64,000 nucleotides of DNA from Nocardia vinacea NBRC 16497 (GCF_000308835.1 NZ_BAGN01000172.1:25049-89048); one strand, 5' to 3'. Shown: positions 35,300-45,222, counted from the first letter of the stretch. Translations and numbers: made by a program. The notes: a model not told the origin generated them from the letters alone.

Positions 35300-36181
35300 T
35301 CAGGAACAGCTGCCGCCGGAGAGTTCGTCCAGGTGTTGGGAGATGACCGTGGCCAACCGATCCAGGATGCTTATTCCGTCGGCGAGGGTGCCCGAATCGG
35401 GTTGGGTGGCAATGGCGACCGCGACCTGACCGGCCGGGCCCTCGATCAGACCGAATTGGCGGACCAGATAGGCGCCGGAGGTGTCGGGACCCCAACCGCC
35501 CTTGAATTCCGCGCCCTTGAGTTCGCCGAGGCCCCAGCGCTGACTCGACGTGATCTGTTCCATCAGATCGATCACATCCGAGCTCTGCGGTAGGCATGGC
35601 AGCCGGGAGGCGAACCGAACCTGTTCGGTGAGCGCCCAATCCGCCTGGCCGAATGCGGAGACGTCCGAGCGCGTCTTGGTGGCGGGCACCGTGGTCTTGG
35701 TATCGCTACCCTCGCGCAGCACGGCCTCGACCGCTTTGGCCGCCTCCTGGCCGGTGCCGAGGGACTGCCAGAGCGTATCGGCCGCGGTGTTATCGGATTG
35801 GGTGATCGCCGCTGTCGCCGCGTAGCTCGAGCTCGTCGAACTCTTCCGCTGTGAAGCGATGACCAGCGGCACCTTCATCGTCGACCAGGCGGGTCCGCTG
35901 GTCCAATCGCCGAAGGTCACCATCTTCTCGCCGCCGACCGCCATGATCGCCATGCCCAGCTTGCCGCGCACACTCAACTGCAGTTCCTGGAAACCGGCGG
36001 CCAGCGTGCCCGGCACGGTGATCGATAGATGCTGCTGGTCCGTATGTGCGGCGGCCGCGGTGATGCTGGGCTCCGCGGAGTGCTTGTCGGCGTCGGTGCC
36101 GCATCCGGCCACAACGAGGAGTCCGGCCAGCGCGGTACCGGCTACCGCTTTTCGCAGGCGCCCGGATAGCTCAAAATACAT
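35300..36181 (-). CDS. Beta-lactamase-like serine hydrolase lipoprotein
   Basis: 293 aa. Lipobox VAGC (Cys at 27). The penicillin-recognising fold is shown by STMK at 100-103, SDN at 129-131 and KGG at 227-229 in place of KTG. A class A beta-lactamase-like or D,D-peptidase-like protein on the outer face of the membrane. Real beta-lactamase activity is uncertain because the Glu166 region is not obvious. ATG at 36181 is chosen; ATG at 36193 is possible. Confidence 0.78.
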   Translation of the reverse strand: MYFELSGRLRKAVAGTALAGLLVVAGCGTDADKHSAEPSITAAAAHTDQQHLSITVPGTLAAGFQELQLSVRGKLGMAIMAVGGEKMVTFGDWTSGPAWSTMKVPLVIASQRKSSTSSSYAATAAITQSDNTAADTLWQSLGTGQEAAKAVEAVLREGSDTKTTVPATKTRSDVSAFGQADWALTEQVRFASRLPCLPQSSDVIDLMEQITSSQRWGLGELKGAEFKGGWGPDTSGAYLVRQFGLIEGPAGQVAVAIATQPDSGTLADGISILDRLATVISQHLDELSGGSCS

Positions 36182-36547
36182 ACTTCGACACATTCTCGTT
36201 TCGAACTCGCCCAGGTTCCGATGTCAACACGGCATCCCGACACCGTACTTGGCATCGACACCGAGCGCCCACCGCAACCGCGGCGGCACCGCCGAACCCG
36301 AACAGTGACAACGGCTTACAGCGTGGTCAACAGGCATGTACACCGTCAAGTGCGCGCTCGCCGCGGCCGGCCGTCCAGGACTGCGTACTGCCGCCCTCAT
36401 CCGCGAACTCCTTGTGATCATCGCCTCAGAAAGTACTCGACGAACCCGACATAACCCACTTTTCCTGGTACCAGGGGTACTGCGCGTCTTGAAGGGATGG
36501 GCGTGTCGCCCTGGCGCACAGACTCGAACGCGGCGCAGGATAGTTCG
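36182..36547. other. Divergent promoter region
   Basis: About 365 bp between the lipoprotein gene and the adenosine-specific kinase-like gene. No supported reading frame or obvious inverted repeat. Confidence 0.45.
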
Positions 36548-37030
36548 ATGGAGCTGACTTCGGTGCACATCGATAAACCGGACGATCTCAATGTCATCAT
36601 CGGACAGGCCCACTTCATCAAGGCGGTCGAGGACCTGCACGAGGCATTGGTCGGGATCAGTCCGCATCTGCGTTTCGGGTTGGCATTCTGTGAGGCTTCC
36701 GGGCTACGGCTGGTCCGGACCTCCGGCAATGACGACGAGCTGACCGAGCTCGCCACCAAGAATGCCGCCGCAGTCGGCGCGGGGCATTCGTTCATCGTTT
36801 TCCTGCGTGAGGGTTATCCGGTCAATGTGCTCAATGCGGTGCAGCAGGTCCCCGAGGTCTGTGGAATCTTCTGTGCCACAGCCAATCCGGTCGAGGTGCT
36901 GCTTGCCGTGACCGAATCGGGACGCGGAATCATCGGAGTTGTCGACGGGGCTACACCGCTCGGCGTCGAAGGCCCCGGCGATAAGGAAGACCGCAGACAG
37001 CTGCTGCGCCAGATCGGTTACAAGTTGTAG
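36548..37030 (+). CDS. Adenosine-specific kinase family protein (DUF355-like)
   Basis: 160 aa. Motifs HFIKAVEDLHEALVG, FGLAFCEASG, AGHSFIVFLREGYPVNVLNAV and ATANPVEVLLA are characteristic of the small DUF355/adenosine-specific kinase family. ATG at 36548 has AGGA 7 nt upstream. Monocistronic. The physiological substrate is not well established. Confidence 0.82.
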   Translation: MELTSVHIDKPDDLNVIIGQAHFIKAVEDLHEALVGISPHLRFGLAFCEASGLRLVRTSGNDDELTELATKNAAAVGAGHSFIVFLREGYPVNVLNAVQQVPEVCGIFCATANPVEVLLAVTESGRGIIGVVDGATPLGVEGPGDKEDRRQLLRQIGYKL

Positions 37031-37317
37031 CACTGCTGCGTAAATTGCGGTGATCGCGCCGATCAATGGCGCGAAAATCGCTGTATCCCAATCTGTTCCA
37101 TCGATATCGCCGGGTCCGAACACCTCGCCCCGGGTCCGCCGAACCTAGTCCGAGACCGGGGCTCTCATGGCTCTACCGGCGTCATCCCAGTCGGTCGGGC
37201 AGTCGGACGAATCCGCGGCCAGCACGATTTCGAGTCCGCCCGCGAATGTCTGTCATGTGTGGTCGCTCAATGGTGATCGGTCGCGCACCTGGTGGATCCT
37301 GACCGCCCTGCCTGCGG

Positions 37318-38505
37318 TCAGTGACCGGCGGCAGGGGTGGGATCGACCCGTAGGACACAGCGGGTGGTGGTGTAGATAGTCGGCATGCATTCGTTGCAGT
37401 GGATACATGCCGATCGGGTGCTCTGGTCGGCTTGGATTCGGAGCAGGAGGTCTGGTTCGCGTAGGAGGGCCCGACCCATGGCGACGAATTCGAAACCCTC
37501 GGCCATTGCCGTGCGCATTGTGTCGAGGTCGGTGATGCCGCCCAATAGGATCAATGGCATTGATAGTTCGCTGCGGAATTGACGGGCGCGTTCGAGTAGG
37601 TAGGCATCGCGGTATGGGTACTCGCGCAGGAATGCACGGCCCATCAGGCGGAACCCCCAGCGTGCCGGAGCGGGAAGGACTTTCGCGAATTCCTTGCGTG
37701 GGGCGGCACCGTGGAACAGGAGCATCGGATTGAGCAGCGAGCTGCCCGCGGTGAGTTCCAAGGCATCCAGTGCGCCGTCCGATTCCAGCCAGGCGGCCAC
37801 CTGCAGTGACTCCGGGAGCGATAGGCCGCCGCGCACACCGTCTTCCATATTCAGCTTCGCGGTGACGGCCAAGCGGTCGCCGACAGCTTCGCGCACCGCT
37901 ACCGCGACCTCGCGGGCGAGCCGGGCGCGGTTGGCCGGGGAACCGCCGTAACGATCCTTGCGCCGGTTCAGTAACGGGCTCAGGAACGAACTCACCAAAT
38001 AGTTGTGGCCGAAGTGGATTTCGACCGCATCGAAACCCGACTGCTCGGCGAGCCGCGCAGCATTCGCGTAATCAGCTATGACCGTGGCGATTTCGGACAA
38101 GTCCGGAACGTGCATCGGGCGCATACCGAGTGGGCTGAACATTCGACTCGGCGCCAGTGCCGGTGCGCGATTGGATGCGGCATTGGCCACCGGCCCCGCA
38201 TGGCCGATCTGGGCGCTGACGGCGGCACCTTCGGCGTGCACGGCGTCGGTGAGTTCGCGCAGTCCCGCAACGGCTTCCGGGCGCATCCAGATCTGGTGCC
38301 GGTCGGTGCGGCCACCCGGCGATATCGCGCAGTAGGCGACCGTCGTCATCCCGACTCCGCCAGCGGCGATTTCGCGATGGAAGTCGATCAGTTCGTCGGT
38401 GACCAGTGCGTCCAGTGTTCGTCCCTCGAACGTCGCGGCCTTGATCACCCTGTTGCGCAATGCGATCGGGCCGAGTGTGGTCGGTGCGAATACTTCGTTC
38501 ATCAT
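37318..38505 (-). CDS. Old Yellow Enzyme family NADH:flavin oxidoreductase
   Basis: 395 aa. FMN-dependent TIM barrel: LRNRVIKAATFEG at the N-terminus, QIGHAGP, GFDAVEIHFGHNYLVSSFLSP and the RRKDRYGGSPANR signature, then VAMGRALLREPDLL. The C-terminus has CIHCNEC. Its ATG overlaps the stop of the upstream TetR gene, so the two are one transcript under the 39100-39132 operator. Confidence 0.9.
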   Translation of the reverse strand: MMNEVFAPTTLGPIALRNRVIKAATFEGRTLDALVTDELIDFHREIAAGGVGMTTVAYCAISPGGRTDRHQIWMRPEAVAGLRELTDAVHAEGAAVSAQIGHAGPVANAASNRAPALAPSRMFSPLGMRPMHVPDLSEIATVIADYANAARLAEQSGFDAVEIHFGHNYLVSSFLSPLLNRRKDRYGGSPANRARLAREVAVAVREAVGDRLAVTAKLNMEDGVRGGLSLPESLQVAAWLESDGALDALELTAGSSLLNPMLLFHGAAPRKEFAKVLPAPARWGFRLMGRAFLREYPYRDAYLLERARQFRSELSMPLILLGGITDLDTMRTAMAEGFEFVAMGRALLREPDLLLRIQADQSTRSACIHCNECMPTIYTTTRCVLRVDPTPAAGH

Positions 38506-39077
38506 TTCTCTCCTGGCGCGGTCAGTCCGGCGACCACGAAATCCCGCAGCGTGCGGACTGCCTCGTCCGACAGCTCACGCTCCCCGGTGTCGACACCACC
38601 GAACTGCACGATGATCAGGTCGAACGCCAATCCCCAGCGCCGCCGACTCTCGCGTTCGCTCAGCTCCGGCAGCAAGCCGACCCAGGCGTCCATGCGGAAC
38701 CAGTGCCGACGCCACATCGTCGGGTGCCGACCGAGAACGAATTGGGCCAACAGCCGCAGGTGCAGCCGCCCGACAGGATCGGCCGCCAATCCGACGAACG
38801 GCTCGATCACCGCATCCACCAGCGCCGACACCGAACCGTGCGCGGTTGTCACCTCGGTCAGCCGTTCGGCCCACAATGACCCGAGCCGATCCTCCAGCAA
38901 TGCCGCGACCAGCGCTTCCTTCGAGCCGAAGTGATAGTGCACCGCCGCGGGATTGGCCCCGGCCGCCGCGCAGATCGCCCGCACCGAGACATCGTCGTAC
39001 CGCTCGGTCAGCAAGAGTCGCTCGGCCGCCAGCAGTAGCCGCTCGCGCGTGCCCGCCGCGGCTGCCTGTTCCACCAT
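38502..39077 (-). CDS. TetR family regulator of the OYE gene
   Basis: 191 aa from ATG at 39077 (MVEQAAAAGTRERLL). Helix-turn-helix VSVRAICAAAGANPAAVHYHFGSKE. Longer forms could start at 39101-39116, but those codons lie inside the operator palindrome. It overlaps the OYE start by 4 nt (ATGA) and is expected to repress its own transcript in response to an electrophilic ligand. Confidence 0.83.
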   Translation of the reverse strand: MVEQAAAAGTRERLLLAAERLLLTERYDDVSVRAICAAAGANPAAVHYHFGSKEALVAALLEDRLGSLWAERLTEVTTAHGSVSALVDAVIEPFVGLAADPVGRLHLRLLAQFVLGRHPTMWRRHWFRMDAWVGLLPELSERESRRRWGLAFDLIIVQFGGVDTGERELSDEAVRTLRDFVVAGLTAPGEK

Positions 39078-39099
39078 GACTGCAGTCAACCACGTTCCC

Positions 39100-39132
39100 A
39101 TCATCGATTCAATCATTGATTGAATCGATGAT
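39100..39132. promoter_or_regulatory. Large TetR operator palindrome
   Basis: ATCATCGATTCAAT and ATTGAATCGATGAT are perfect 14-bp arms around 5 nt, directly upstream of the TetR gene. The internal TGATTGAATC / GATTCAATCA units are themselves repeated, which would suit two repressor dimers. Confidence 0.8.
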
Positions 39133-39214
39133 TGCCGACTGTCAGACGCCTAGCATGGGAGCTACCTCTAGAGCTCCACGCGAGGAGAAGTGACCAGCTC
39201 AGGACGGGAGCATG

Positions 39215-39589
39215 ATGAGCCAGCACATCACCTACCGGAGAATCTATGAAGCGCCGATTCCGTCGGACGGCACCCGCGTGCTCGTCGATCGGGTCTGGCC
39301 GCGCGGGATCCGCAAGGAGGACGCGCACCTCGACGAGTGGATGCGCGATATCGCGCCGTCGACCGAACTGCGCAAGTGGTACGGACATCAGCCCGAGCGC
39401 TTCGCCGAGTTCCGACGCCGATATCTGGCCGAGCTGCGCGATACTCAGCACCGCGACGCCGTCGCGCAACTACGCGACATCGCCCGCGAACATCCGGTGA
39501 CGCTGTTGACCGCCACCCGCGACGTCGACCACAGCCAGGCCGCCGTCCTCGCGAACTGGATTGCGGCAGAGGCGAATTCGCCGGACTGA
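39215..39589 (+). CDS. DUF488 family protein
   Basis: 124 aa. The family signatures RIYEAPIPSDGTRVLVDRVWPRG, WMRDIAPSTELRKWYGHQPERF and VTLLTATRDVDHSQA are all present. Function of DUF488 is unknown. ATG at 39215 fits the GGGAG element better than ATG at 39212. It shares the upstream region with the TetR operator. Confidence 0.85.
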   Translation: MSQHITYRRIYEAPIPSDGTRVLVDRVWPRGIRKEDAHLDEWMRDIAPSTELRKWYGHQPERFAEFRRRYLAELRDTQHRDAVAQLRDIAREHPVTLLTATRDVDHSQAAVLANWIAAEANSPD

Positions 39590-39600
39590 CGCGTCGGGAC

Positions 39601-42018
39601 CTAGCCGGCGTTGCGGGCGGTGCCGCGGTGAGCGGGCACACTGGTGGGATCCTCCGGCCACGCATGCTTGGGGTAGCGACCGCGCAGGTCACTGCGAACC
39701 TGCGGCCAGCCGGTGCGCCAGAACGACGCCAGATCCGCGGTGATCGCGACGGGGCGTTGGGCGGGCGAGAGCAAGTGCAGCACGATCGGGACTCTCCCCT
39801 CGGCCAGCGACGGTGTCTGCGTCCAGCCGAAGACCTCCTGCACCTTGACCGCAAGCACCGGCGGGTCGGCCGAGTAATCGAGGCGGACGCGACTGCCGGA
39901 TGGCACTGGCAGGCGCTCCGGCGCGAGTTCGTCCATGCGCGCGGCATCGGGCCACGGCAGTAGGCGACGCAATGCCTGTCCCGCGCCGATGCGTTCGAGG
40001 TCGGCGCGGCGGCGCGCCGTCGCGAGTTCGGGGCCGAGCCAAGCGTCGGCATCGGCCAGCAGTGATTCGTCGTCGACCCGCGGCCAGGGGGCACCGAGTG
40101 TGCGGTGCAGGAAGTCGAGGCGTTGACGGAGGGCAACCGCGTCGGAATCCCAGTGCAGCAGAGTGAGTCCGGTCGAACGCAGGCCGCGTCGCACTGCCGC
40201 GCTGAGCAATTGGCGATCAGGATCGCGAATCTGCAACTCCGACAACACGATCGCACCCAATCGCTCGACCCGCCGGGCAACCACGTCACCGTCGACCCAA
40301 TCCACCTCGTCCGCAATCTCCAGCAGACTCGATCCCGCACGTCGGGCGAGCTTTTCGTCGGCGACCGCGGCCGCCCGGATCCGCCCGTCGGAACGCCCTG
40401 GATCGCGTGTCGCCACCGCGACCGCCACCCATTCCGCATCACCCAATCCGGAACCCGGCGGCAGGGTCACCGCCGTACCACCCGCCATCAGATAGCTCGC
40501 CGAGCCAGGACTACGTCGCCGTGCCAGCCGCTCCGGATGTGCCAGTGCGACAACGAAAGCCGGATCGTCGTCGCCATCCGTCGCGTCGACCAACCGCGAC
40601 AGACGCTCGACCTCCCGCCGCCAGCGCGGCGGCCGCTCACGCCGCAACGCGCGCAGACCGGCCACGAGATCGACACCGGACACGAGGGTGTCATCGTCGA
40701 GGATTGCGACAACTTCCGCCGCCGCCCGGGTGCCGACCTCTGCGGCGCCGTCGAGCAGCGCTCGTGCCAATCGGGGATGCAGTCCGACTCGTGCCATATG
40801 TCGCCCGCGCTCAGTGACTTCTCCCGCTCCGGTCACGGCTCCCAACGCGCGCAAAACATCTCGGCCAGCGGCCAATCCGCCCTGCGGCGGTGCGTCCCAC
40901 CACGCGAGGCCATGGCCATCGGGTGTGCCCCAACACGCGAGCTCCAATGCGAGACGCGTCAGATCCGCCGTGCGAATCTCCGGCTCCGGATAGGCAGGCA
41001 GGGTGCCGTTCTCGTACTCCGGCCAGCAGCGCCATACCTTTCCCGGAGCCTCGCGTCCCGCGCGCCCGGCCCGTTGCTCGGCGACGGCAGCCGAAACCCG
41101 CACTGTCGCAAGGCCGGACAACCCACGTCCCCGATCGATGCGCGGCACTCGAGCCAGCCCCGAATCCACCACGGCGCGTACCCCCGGCACCGTCAAACTC
41201 GATTCGGCCACGGCGGTGGACAACACGACGCGCCGCCGTGAGTCCGGCCGCAACGCAATATCCTGCCCGGCAGCGGAAAGCCTGCCGTGCAATGGAACCA
41301 GATCCACATCTACATCGGCCAAAAGATCCATGGTTCGGCGGATTTCGGCTGCTCCGGGCAGGAAGACCAGCACATCGCCGTCGACCCCGACGAGCGCCGC
41401 CCGCGTGGCGCGGGCCACCTGCGCTTCGCTCCGTTCCCGCGGCAACGACGGAACATACGTCGTCTCCACTGGATAGGCCCGCCCCCGCACCTCCAACACC
41501 GGCGCACTACCCAGCAGCACCGAAAGACGTTCGGCCGCAACAGTTGCCGATGTAGCGAGCACCCGCAGGTCCGGCCGCAAGCCGGCCCGCGCATCCAGCA
41601 GCAACGCCAAAAGCAGGTCCGCGTCCAGATGCCGCTCATGACATTCGTCGAGGATCACGACATCCGCGCCCGCCAACTCGGGATCGCCCTGCAACCGCCG
41701 CACCAGCAACCCGGACGTGACAACCTCGATCCGGGTCCGGCCACTGACCCGCCGATCTCCCCGGACCGAATACCCGACCGTCTCCCCTACCGACTCACCC
41801 AGCAGCGCGGCCATCCGCCCCGCCGCCGCTCGCGCCGCCAAACGCCGAGGCTCGGCCACCACCACCCGCCCGAGAGTCGCCAACGCCAGCGGCACCAATG
41901 TCGTCTTCCCGGTGCCCGGAGGCGCGACCAATACGGCGGCGCCACGCTCGGTCAATATCGCGACAATGCGGTCGAGCGCGCCACGCACGGGCAGATCAGG
42001 AAGTTCGGGCAGTTTCAT
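39601..42018 (-). CDS. hrpB: ATP-dependent helicase HrpB
   Basis: 805 aa DEAH/DECH-type helicase. Walker A APPGTGKTTLVPLA, DECHERHLDADLLLALL, SATVAAERLS, and QRAGRAGREAPG motif VI. The C-terminal HrpB domain ends RRADLERIGAGQALRRLLPWP to GRYPKHAWPEDP. Role in bacteria is poorly defined; RNA or nucleoprotein remodelling is inferred from the family. Confidence 0.92.
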   Translation of the reverse strand: MKLPELPDLPVRGALDRIVAILTERGAAVLVAPPGTGKTTLVPLALATLGRVVVAEPRRLAARAAAGRMAALLGESVGETVGYSVRGDRRVSGRTRIEVVTSGLLVRRLQGDPELAGADVVILDECHERHLDADLLLALLLDARAGLRPDLRVLATSATVAAERLSVLLGSAPVLEVRGRAYPVETTYVPSLPRERSEAQVARATRAALVGVDGDVLVFLPGAAEIRRTMDLLADVDVDLVPLHGRLSAAGQDIALRPDSRRRVVLSTAVAESSLTVPGVRAVVDSGLARVPRIDRGRGLSGLATVRVSAAVAEQRAGRAGREAPGKVWRCWPEYENGTLPAYPEPEIRTADLTRLALELACWGTPDGHGLAWWDAPPQGGLAAGRDVLRALGAVTGAGEVTERGRHMARVGLHPRLARALLDGAAEVGTRAAAEVVAILDDDTLVSGVDLVAGLRALRRERPPRWRREVERLSRLVDATDGDDDPAFVVALAHPERLARRRSPGSASYLMAGGTAVTLPPGSGLGDAEWVAVAVATRDPGRSDGRIRAAAVADEKLARRAGSSLLEIADEVDWVDGDVVARRVERLGAIVLSELQIRDPDRQLLSAAVRRGLRSTGLTLLHWDSDAVALRQRLDFLHRTLGAPWPRVDDESLLADADAWLGPELATARRRADLERIGAGQALRRLLPWPDAARMDELAPERLPVPSGSRVRLDYSADPPVLAVKVQEVFGWTQTPSLAEGRVPIVLHLLSPAQRPVAITADLASFWRTGWPQVRSDLRGRYPKHAWPEDPTSVPAHRGTARNAG

Positions 42019-42216
42019 TGCCAACCAGTCTGCAGCCCTGCACGAAGAACCTGAACCTCACCCCGTGACGGCAATCTGCGGTGCCGGGCTGACCAGCTGG
42101 ATCCCCTCCCGATGCCCACTCCCACCGCTCCGACGGCGCGTTTTGGCCCGATTCCGATGAAATGTCTTGTGCAGCACTAATACCCACGCTCACGTAGGGT
42201 TCGCTACGATAGAGAG

Positions 42217-43371
42217 GTGCGGATCGGAGTAGGGCTCTCCACCGCGCCGGGAGCGTGGCAGGCAGGAGCGGAAGCCGCAGCGCACGCCCACGATCAGATC
42301 GCGGGCGAGACGCCGTCGCTTGCTGTGCTGCTGGCATCACGAGCACATACCGACGATGCCTCGGCCGTACTCGCCGGAGTCCACCAGACGGTCCGGGTGC
42401 CCGCACTCGTCGGATGTGTGGCGCAGGCGATCGTAGCCGGCCGCCGTGAGATCGAGGACGAGCCCGCGGTGGCGGTATGGCTGGCAGCCGGATTGCCCGC
42501 CGCCGAGACATTCCAGCTCGACTTCGTCCGCACGGCGACCGGAGGGCTACTCGCGGGCTACCGCTTCGACGAGGCCGCACGCGACTTCCACCTGCTGCTG
42601 CCGGACCCGTTCTCGTTCCCCGCCGACATTCTGCTCGAGCACCTGAACACCGATCTGCCCGGTACCACCGTGATGGGCGGGCTGGTGAGCGGCGCGCGGG
42701 GGCCGGGCGGCTGCCGGCTGTTCCGCGACCACGATGTGGTGACCTCCGGCGCGGTCGGCGTGCGAATTCCCGGACTGCACGGTGTCCCCATCGTGTCGCA
42801 GGGCTGCCGACCGATCGGCTACCCGTATATCGTCACCGGCGCGCGTGGCGCGCTGATCACCGAATTGGGCGGCCGACCGCCGATCGTGCGATTGCGCGAG
42901 ATCGTCGAGGTGCTGCCACCCGACCAGCAGGAACTGGTGACGCACGGGTTGCAGATCGGCATCGTGGTGGACGAACATCTGGCAGTGCCCGGACAGGGCG
43001 ATTTCCTGATCCGTGGCCTCCTCGGTGCCGACCCGTCGAACGGCGCGCTCGAGATCGGCGAGCTCGTCGAGGTCGGCACGACCGTGCAGTTCCAGGTCCG
43101 CGACGCGGTGGGGGCGGACGAAGATCTGCGTGCGGCCCTCGTCCGCGTAGGCTCGGACCTGCCAGGAAACCCGGCGGGTGCGTTGCTGTTCACCTGCAGC
43201 GGACGGGGTCGCCGGATGTTCGGGGTCGCGAACCACGACGCCGCCCTGATCGAGGACCTGCTCGACGGCATACCGCTCGCGGGCATCTTCGCTGCGGGAG
43301 AGATCGGTCCCATCGCCGGCCGCAATGCGTTGCACGGATTCACGGCATCGATGGCGGTATTCGTCGAATGA
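42217..43371 (+). CDS. FIST domain sensory protein
   Basis: 384 aa. FIST N (VGLSTAPGAWQAGAEAAAHA, ALVGCVAQAIVAGRREIE, FHLLLPDPFSFPADILLEHLN, VMGGLVSG) and FIST C (GALLFTCSGRGRRMFG, GIFAAGEIGPIAGRNALHGFTA) are complete. FIST proteins are thought to bind small ligands such as amino acids. GTG at 42217 lies 6 nt after a TACGAT box, so the mRNA may be leaderless. It overlaps the next start. Confidence 0.86.
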   Translation: MRIGVGLSTAPGAWQAGAEAAAHAHDQIAGETPSLAVLLASRAHTDDASAVLAGVHQTVRVPALVGCVAQAIVAGRREIEDEPAVAVWLAAGLPAAETFQLDFVRTATGGLLAGYRFDEAARDFHLLLPDPFSFPADILLEHLNTDLPGTTVMGGLVSGARGPGGCRLFRDHDVVTSGAVGVRIPGLHGVPIVSQGCRPIGYPYIVTGARGALITELGGRPPIVRLREIVEVLPPDQQELVTHGLQIGIVVDEHLAVPGQGDFLIRGLLGADPSNGALEIGELVEVGTTVQFQVRDAVGADEDLRAALVRVGSDLPGNPAGALLFTCSGRGRRMFGVANHDAALIEDLLDGIPLAGIFAAGEIGPIAGRNALHGFTASMAVFVE

Positions 43372-44129
43372 GGGTCGACCTGCGGGTCTACGCCGAGCTG
43401 AACGATTTCCTACGGCCCGACGAGCGGTACACGGTGCTGCGTCGACCGTTCCGTCCGCACCAGAGCGTGAAGGACGTCATCGAGGCGGCCGGCATCCCGC
43501 ACACCGAGGTCGACCTGGTTCTGGTCAACGGGCAACCGGTTACCTTCGGCCAGCGCCCTCGCGGCGGCGATCGGATCACCGCCTATCCCGTATTCGAGAC
43601 CCTGGACATCGGCCCGGTCACCAGGGTGCGTCCACACCCACTGCGCGAACCGTGCTTCATCGCCGACGTCAATCTCGGCGGGCTCGCCAAGCTGATGCGG
43701 CTGATGGGCCTGGACGTGCACTGTCGGTGGGACGCCGACGACGCCGCACTCGCCGAGCTGTCGGCGGCCGAGCACCGGATCCTGCTCACCCGCGACCGTG
43801 GACTGCTGAAGCGGCGCAACGTAACTCACGGCATGTACGTCAGATCGGACCAGCCGGTCGATCAGATCGTCGAGGTGATCCGACGGCTGGATCTCGTCGG
43901 ACGCTTGGCACCGTTCACCCGCTGCCTGCGCTGCGGTGGCGCTGTTGTCGCGGTCGCCAAAGCCGAGGTCGAAGATCGGCTGCAACCGCTCACCCGCCGC
44001 CATTACGACACCTTTCGGGAGTGCCGCACCTGCGGACGGATCTACTGGCAGGGCTCGCACCAGGTCCGACTCCGCGCCACGGTGGAGGCGATCCGCACCA
44101 GCGTGAACCAATCCCTTCTGTGCCAGTAG
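43368..44129 (+). CDS. Ubiquitin-like/Mut7-C RNase protein
   Basis: 253 aa. Residues 1-85 match the Mut7-C-associated ubiquitin-like domain (LRVYAELNDFLRP, VLVNGQPVTFGQRPRGGDRI). The rest is the Mut7-C PIN-like RNase domain: FIADVNLGGLAKLMRLMGLD, RILLTRDRGLLKRR, and a zinc ribbon CLRCGG ... CRTCGRIYW. ATG at 43368 overlaps the FIST stop by 4 nt, so the ligand sensor and the RNase are co-translated. Confidence 0.87.
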   Translation: MRVDLRVYAELNDFLRPDERYTVLRRPFRPHQSVKDVIEAAGIPHTEVDLVLVNGQPVTFGQRPRGGDRITAYPVFETLDIGPVTRVRPHPLREPCFIADVNLGGLAKLMRLMGLDVHCRWDADDAALAELSAAEHRILLTRDRGLLKRRNVTHGMYVRSDQPVDQIVEVIRRLDLVGRLAPFTRCLRCGGAVVAVAKAEVEDRLQPLTRRHYDTFRECRTCGRIYWQGSHQVRLRATVEAIRTSVNQSLLCQ

Positions 44130-44196
44130 ACGTATTTCGGCTGGGACTTGCGATAGGTCACCGCCGAGAAGTTGACGCTAGGGGAGGTGAGCGTCT

Positions 44197-45222
44197 CTAG
44201 GGGTGCCCTAGCTCGTCGTCCCGTTCTTCGAGCGTTTCCACGAGGGCCGCGGCGATGAGGGCCACGGCCCGATCATCGTCGTGGGCCAGTCGCCGCAGGG
44301 TCTCCAGCGCGATGGTTCCCGGCATCTCGGCGAGCGCCTGGGTCAGTCGTATCCGCACCGCCGAGTTCGCTGTGTGTGCGGTGAACTCGTCGACCAGCGC
44401 TCTCATGATCCGGTCTGCCCACTTCGCGTCCCGCGCCAACGTTCCCAAGAGCTCGGCCGCCTCGACATCGTTCGGCCCCTCGACCACCGTGCCGACAAGT
44501 TCCGGCACAGCCCGGGTCACGCCCCGCGCACCCAGTGCGAGAGCAGCATGTCTACGGACCGTCGCGTCCGCGTCCCCGAGCGCGTCCGTGAGCACCGCGG
44601 TCGCCTCGTTGCCCGGTAACTCGGCGAGCGCCAGGACCGCGCGCCGCCGGACCTCGACATCCTCCGAGACCATGCCGGATGCCACGCGGGCCACACCGTC
44701 ACCGCCGGCCCGTGTGAGGGCCCACCGCAGGGCCCCGGCAACGTTCGGATCGGATTCGGCGAGGACCGCCTCGGCCAGCAGCTCGGCGGGCACCGACACG
44801 TCCTCGGCCGAGGCCAGGACGGCCTGCTGCCGCCGGGCGGCACTCTGCGAACCGAGTCCGTGCAGGAGCTCGACGATACGCAAGACGTCTTGCCAGTCGG
44901 CGGGCTCGGCGGCATCGACCGTACGGAGCCGCTCGAGGAGTTCTCGCTCCCGGTTCAGTCGTTCCTCGGTCTTTCGGATGAGGTCGCCGACCAGTCCGGA
45001 CGGGGTGAATCCGGGACCGTCGAGAGCGCGTCCGATCTGGCTCAGTGACAGTCCCAGGGACCGCAGCCCCTCCACATGGAAGATCCGCCGGATGTCTTCG
45101 GGAGAGTATTCCCGGTAGCCACCCACGGTGCGGCCCGTCGGTCGTACCAGCCCGAGGGAGTCGTAGTGCCTGAGCATCCGGGCGCTCACCCCCGAGCGAC
45201 GCGCCACCTCGCCGATCAGCAC
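44197..45222 (-). CDS. MerR regulator with HEAT-repeat C-terminus
   Basis: 341 aa. MerR domain at residues 1-75 (MLIGEVARRSGVSARMLRHYD, GGYREYSPED), a coiled coil, then HEAT-like helical repeats from about 130 onward (VRRRAVLALAELPGNEATAVL, VRRHAALALGARGVTRAVPEL). Ligand-binding by the HEAT array is an inference. GTG at 45222 overlaps the preceding HEAT gene by 7 nt. Confidence 0.85.
   Translation of the reverse strand: MLIGEVARRSGVSARMLRHYDSLGLVRPTGRTVGGYREYSPEDIRRIFHVEGLRSLGLSLSQIGRALDGPGFTPSGLVGDLIRKTEERLNRERELLERLRTVDAAEPADWQDVLRIVELLHGLGSQSAARRQQAVLASAEDVSVPAELLAEAVLAESDPNVAGALRWALTRAGGDGVARVASGMVSEDVEVRRRAVLALAELPGNEATAVLTDALGDADATVRRHAALALGARGVTRAVPELVGTVVEGPNDVEAAELLGTLARDAKWADRIMRALVDEFTAHTANSAVRIRLTQALAEMPGTIALETLRRLAHDDDRAVALIAAALVETLEERDDELGHP

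Noticed and set aside
42477..44129. Single 550-aa protein containing the Mut7-C part
   Set aside because: Its first 297 codons are out of frame with the FIST gene and low-complexity; the real start is ATG 43368 overlapping the FIST stop.
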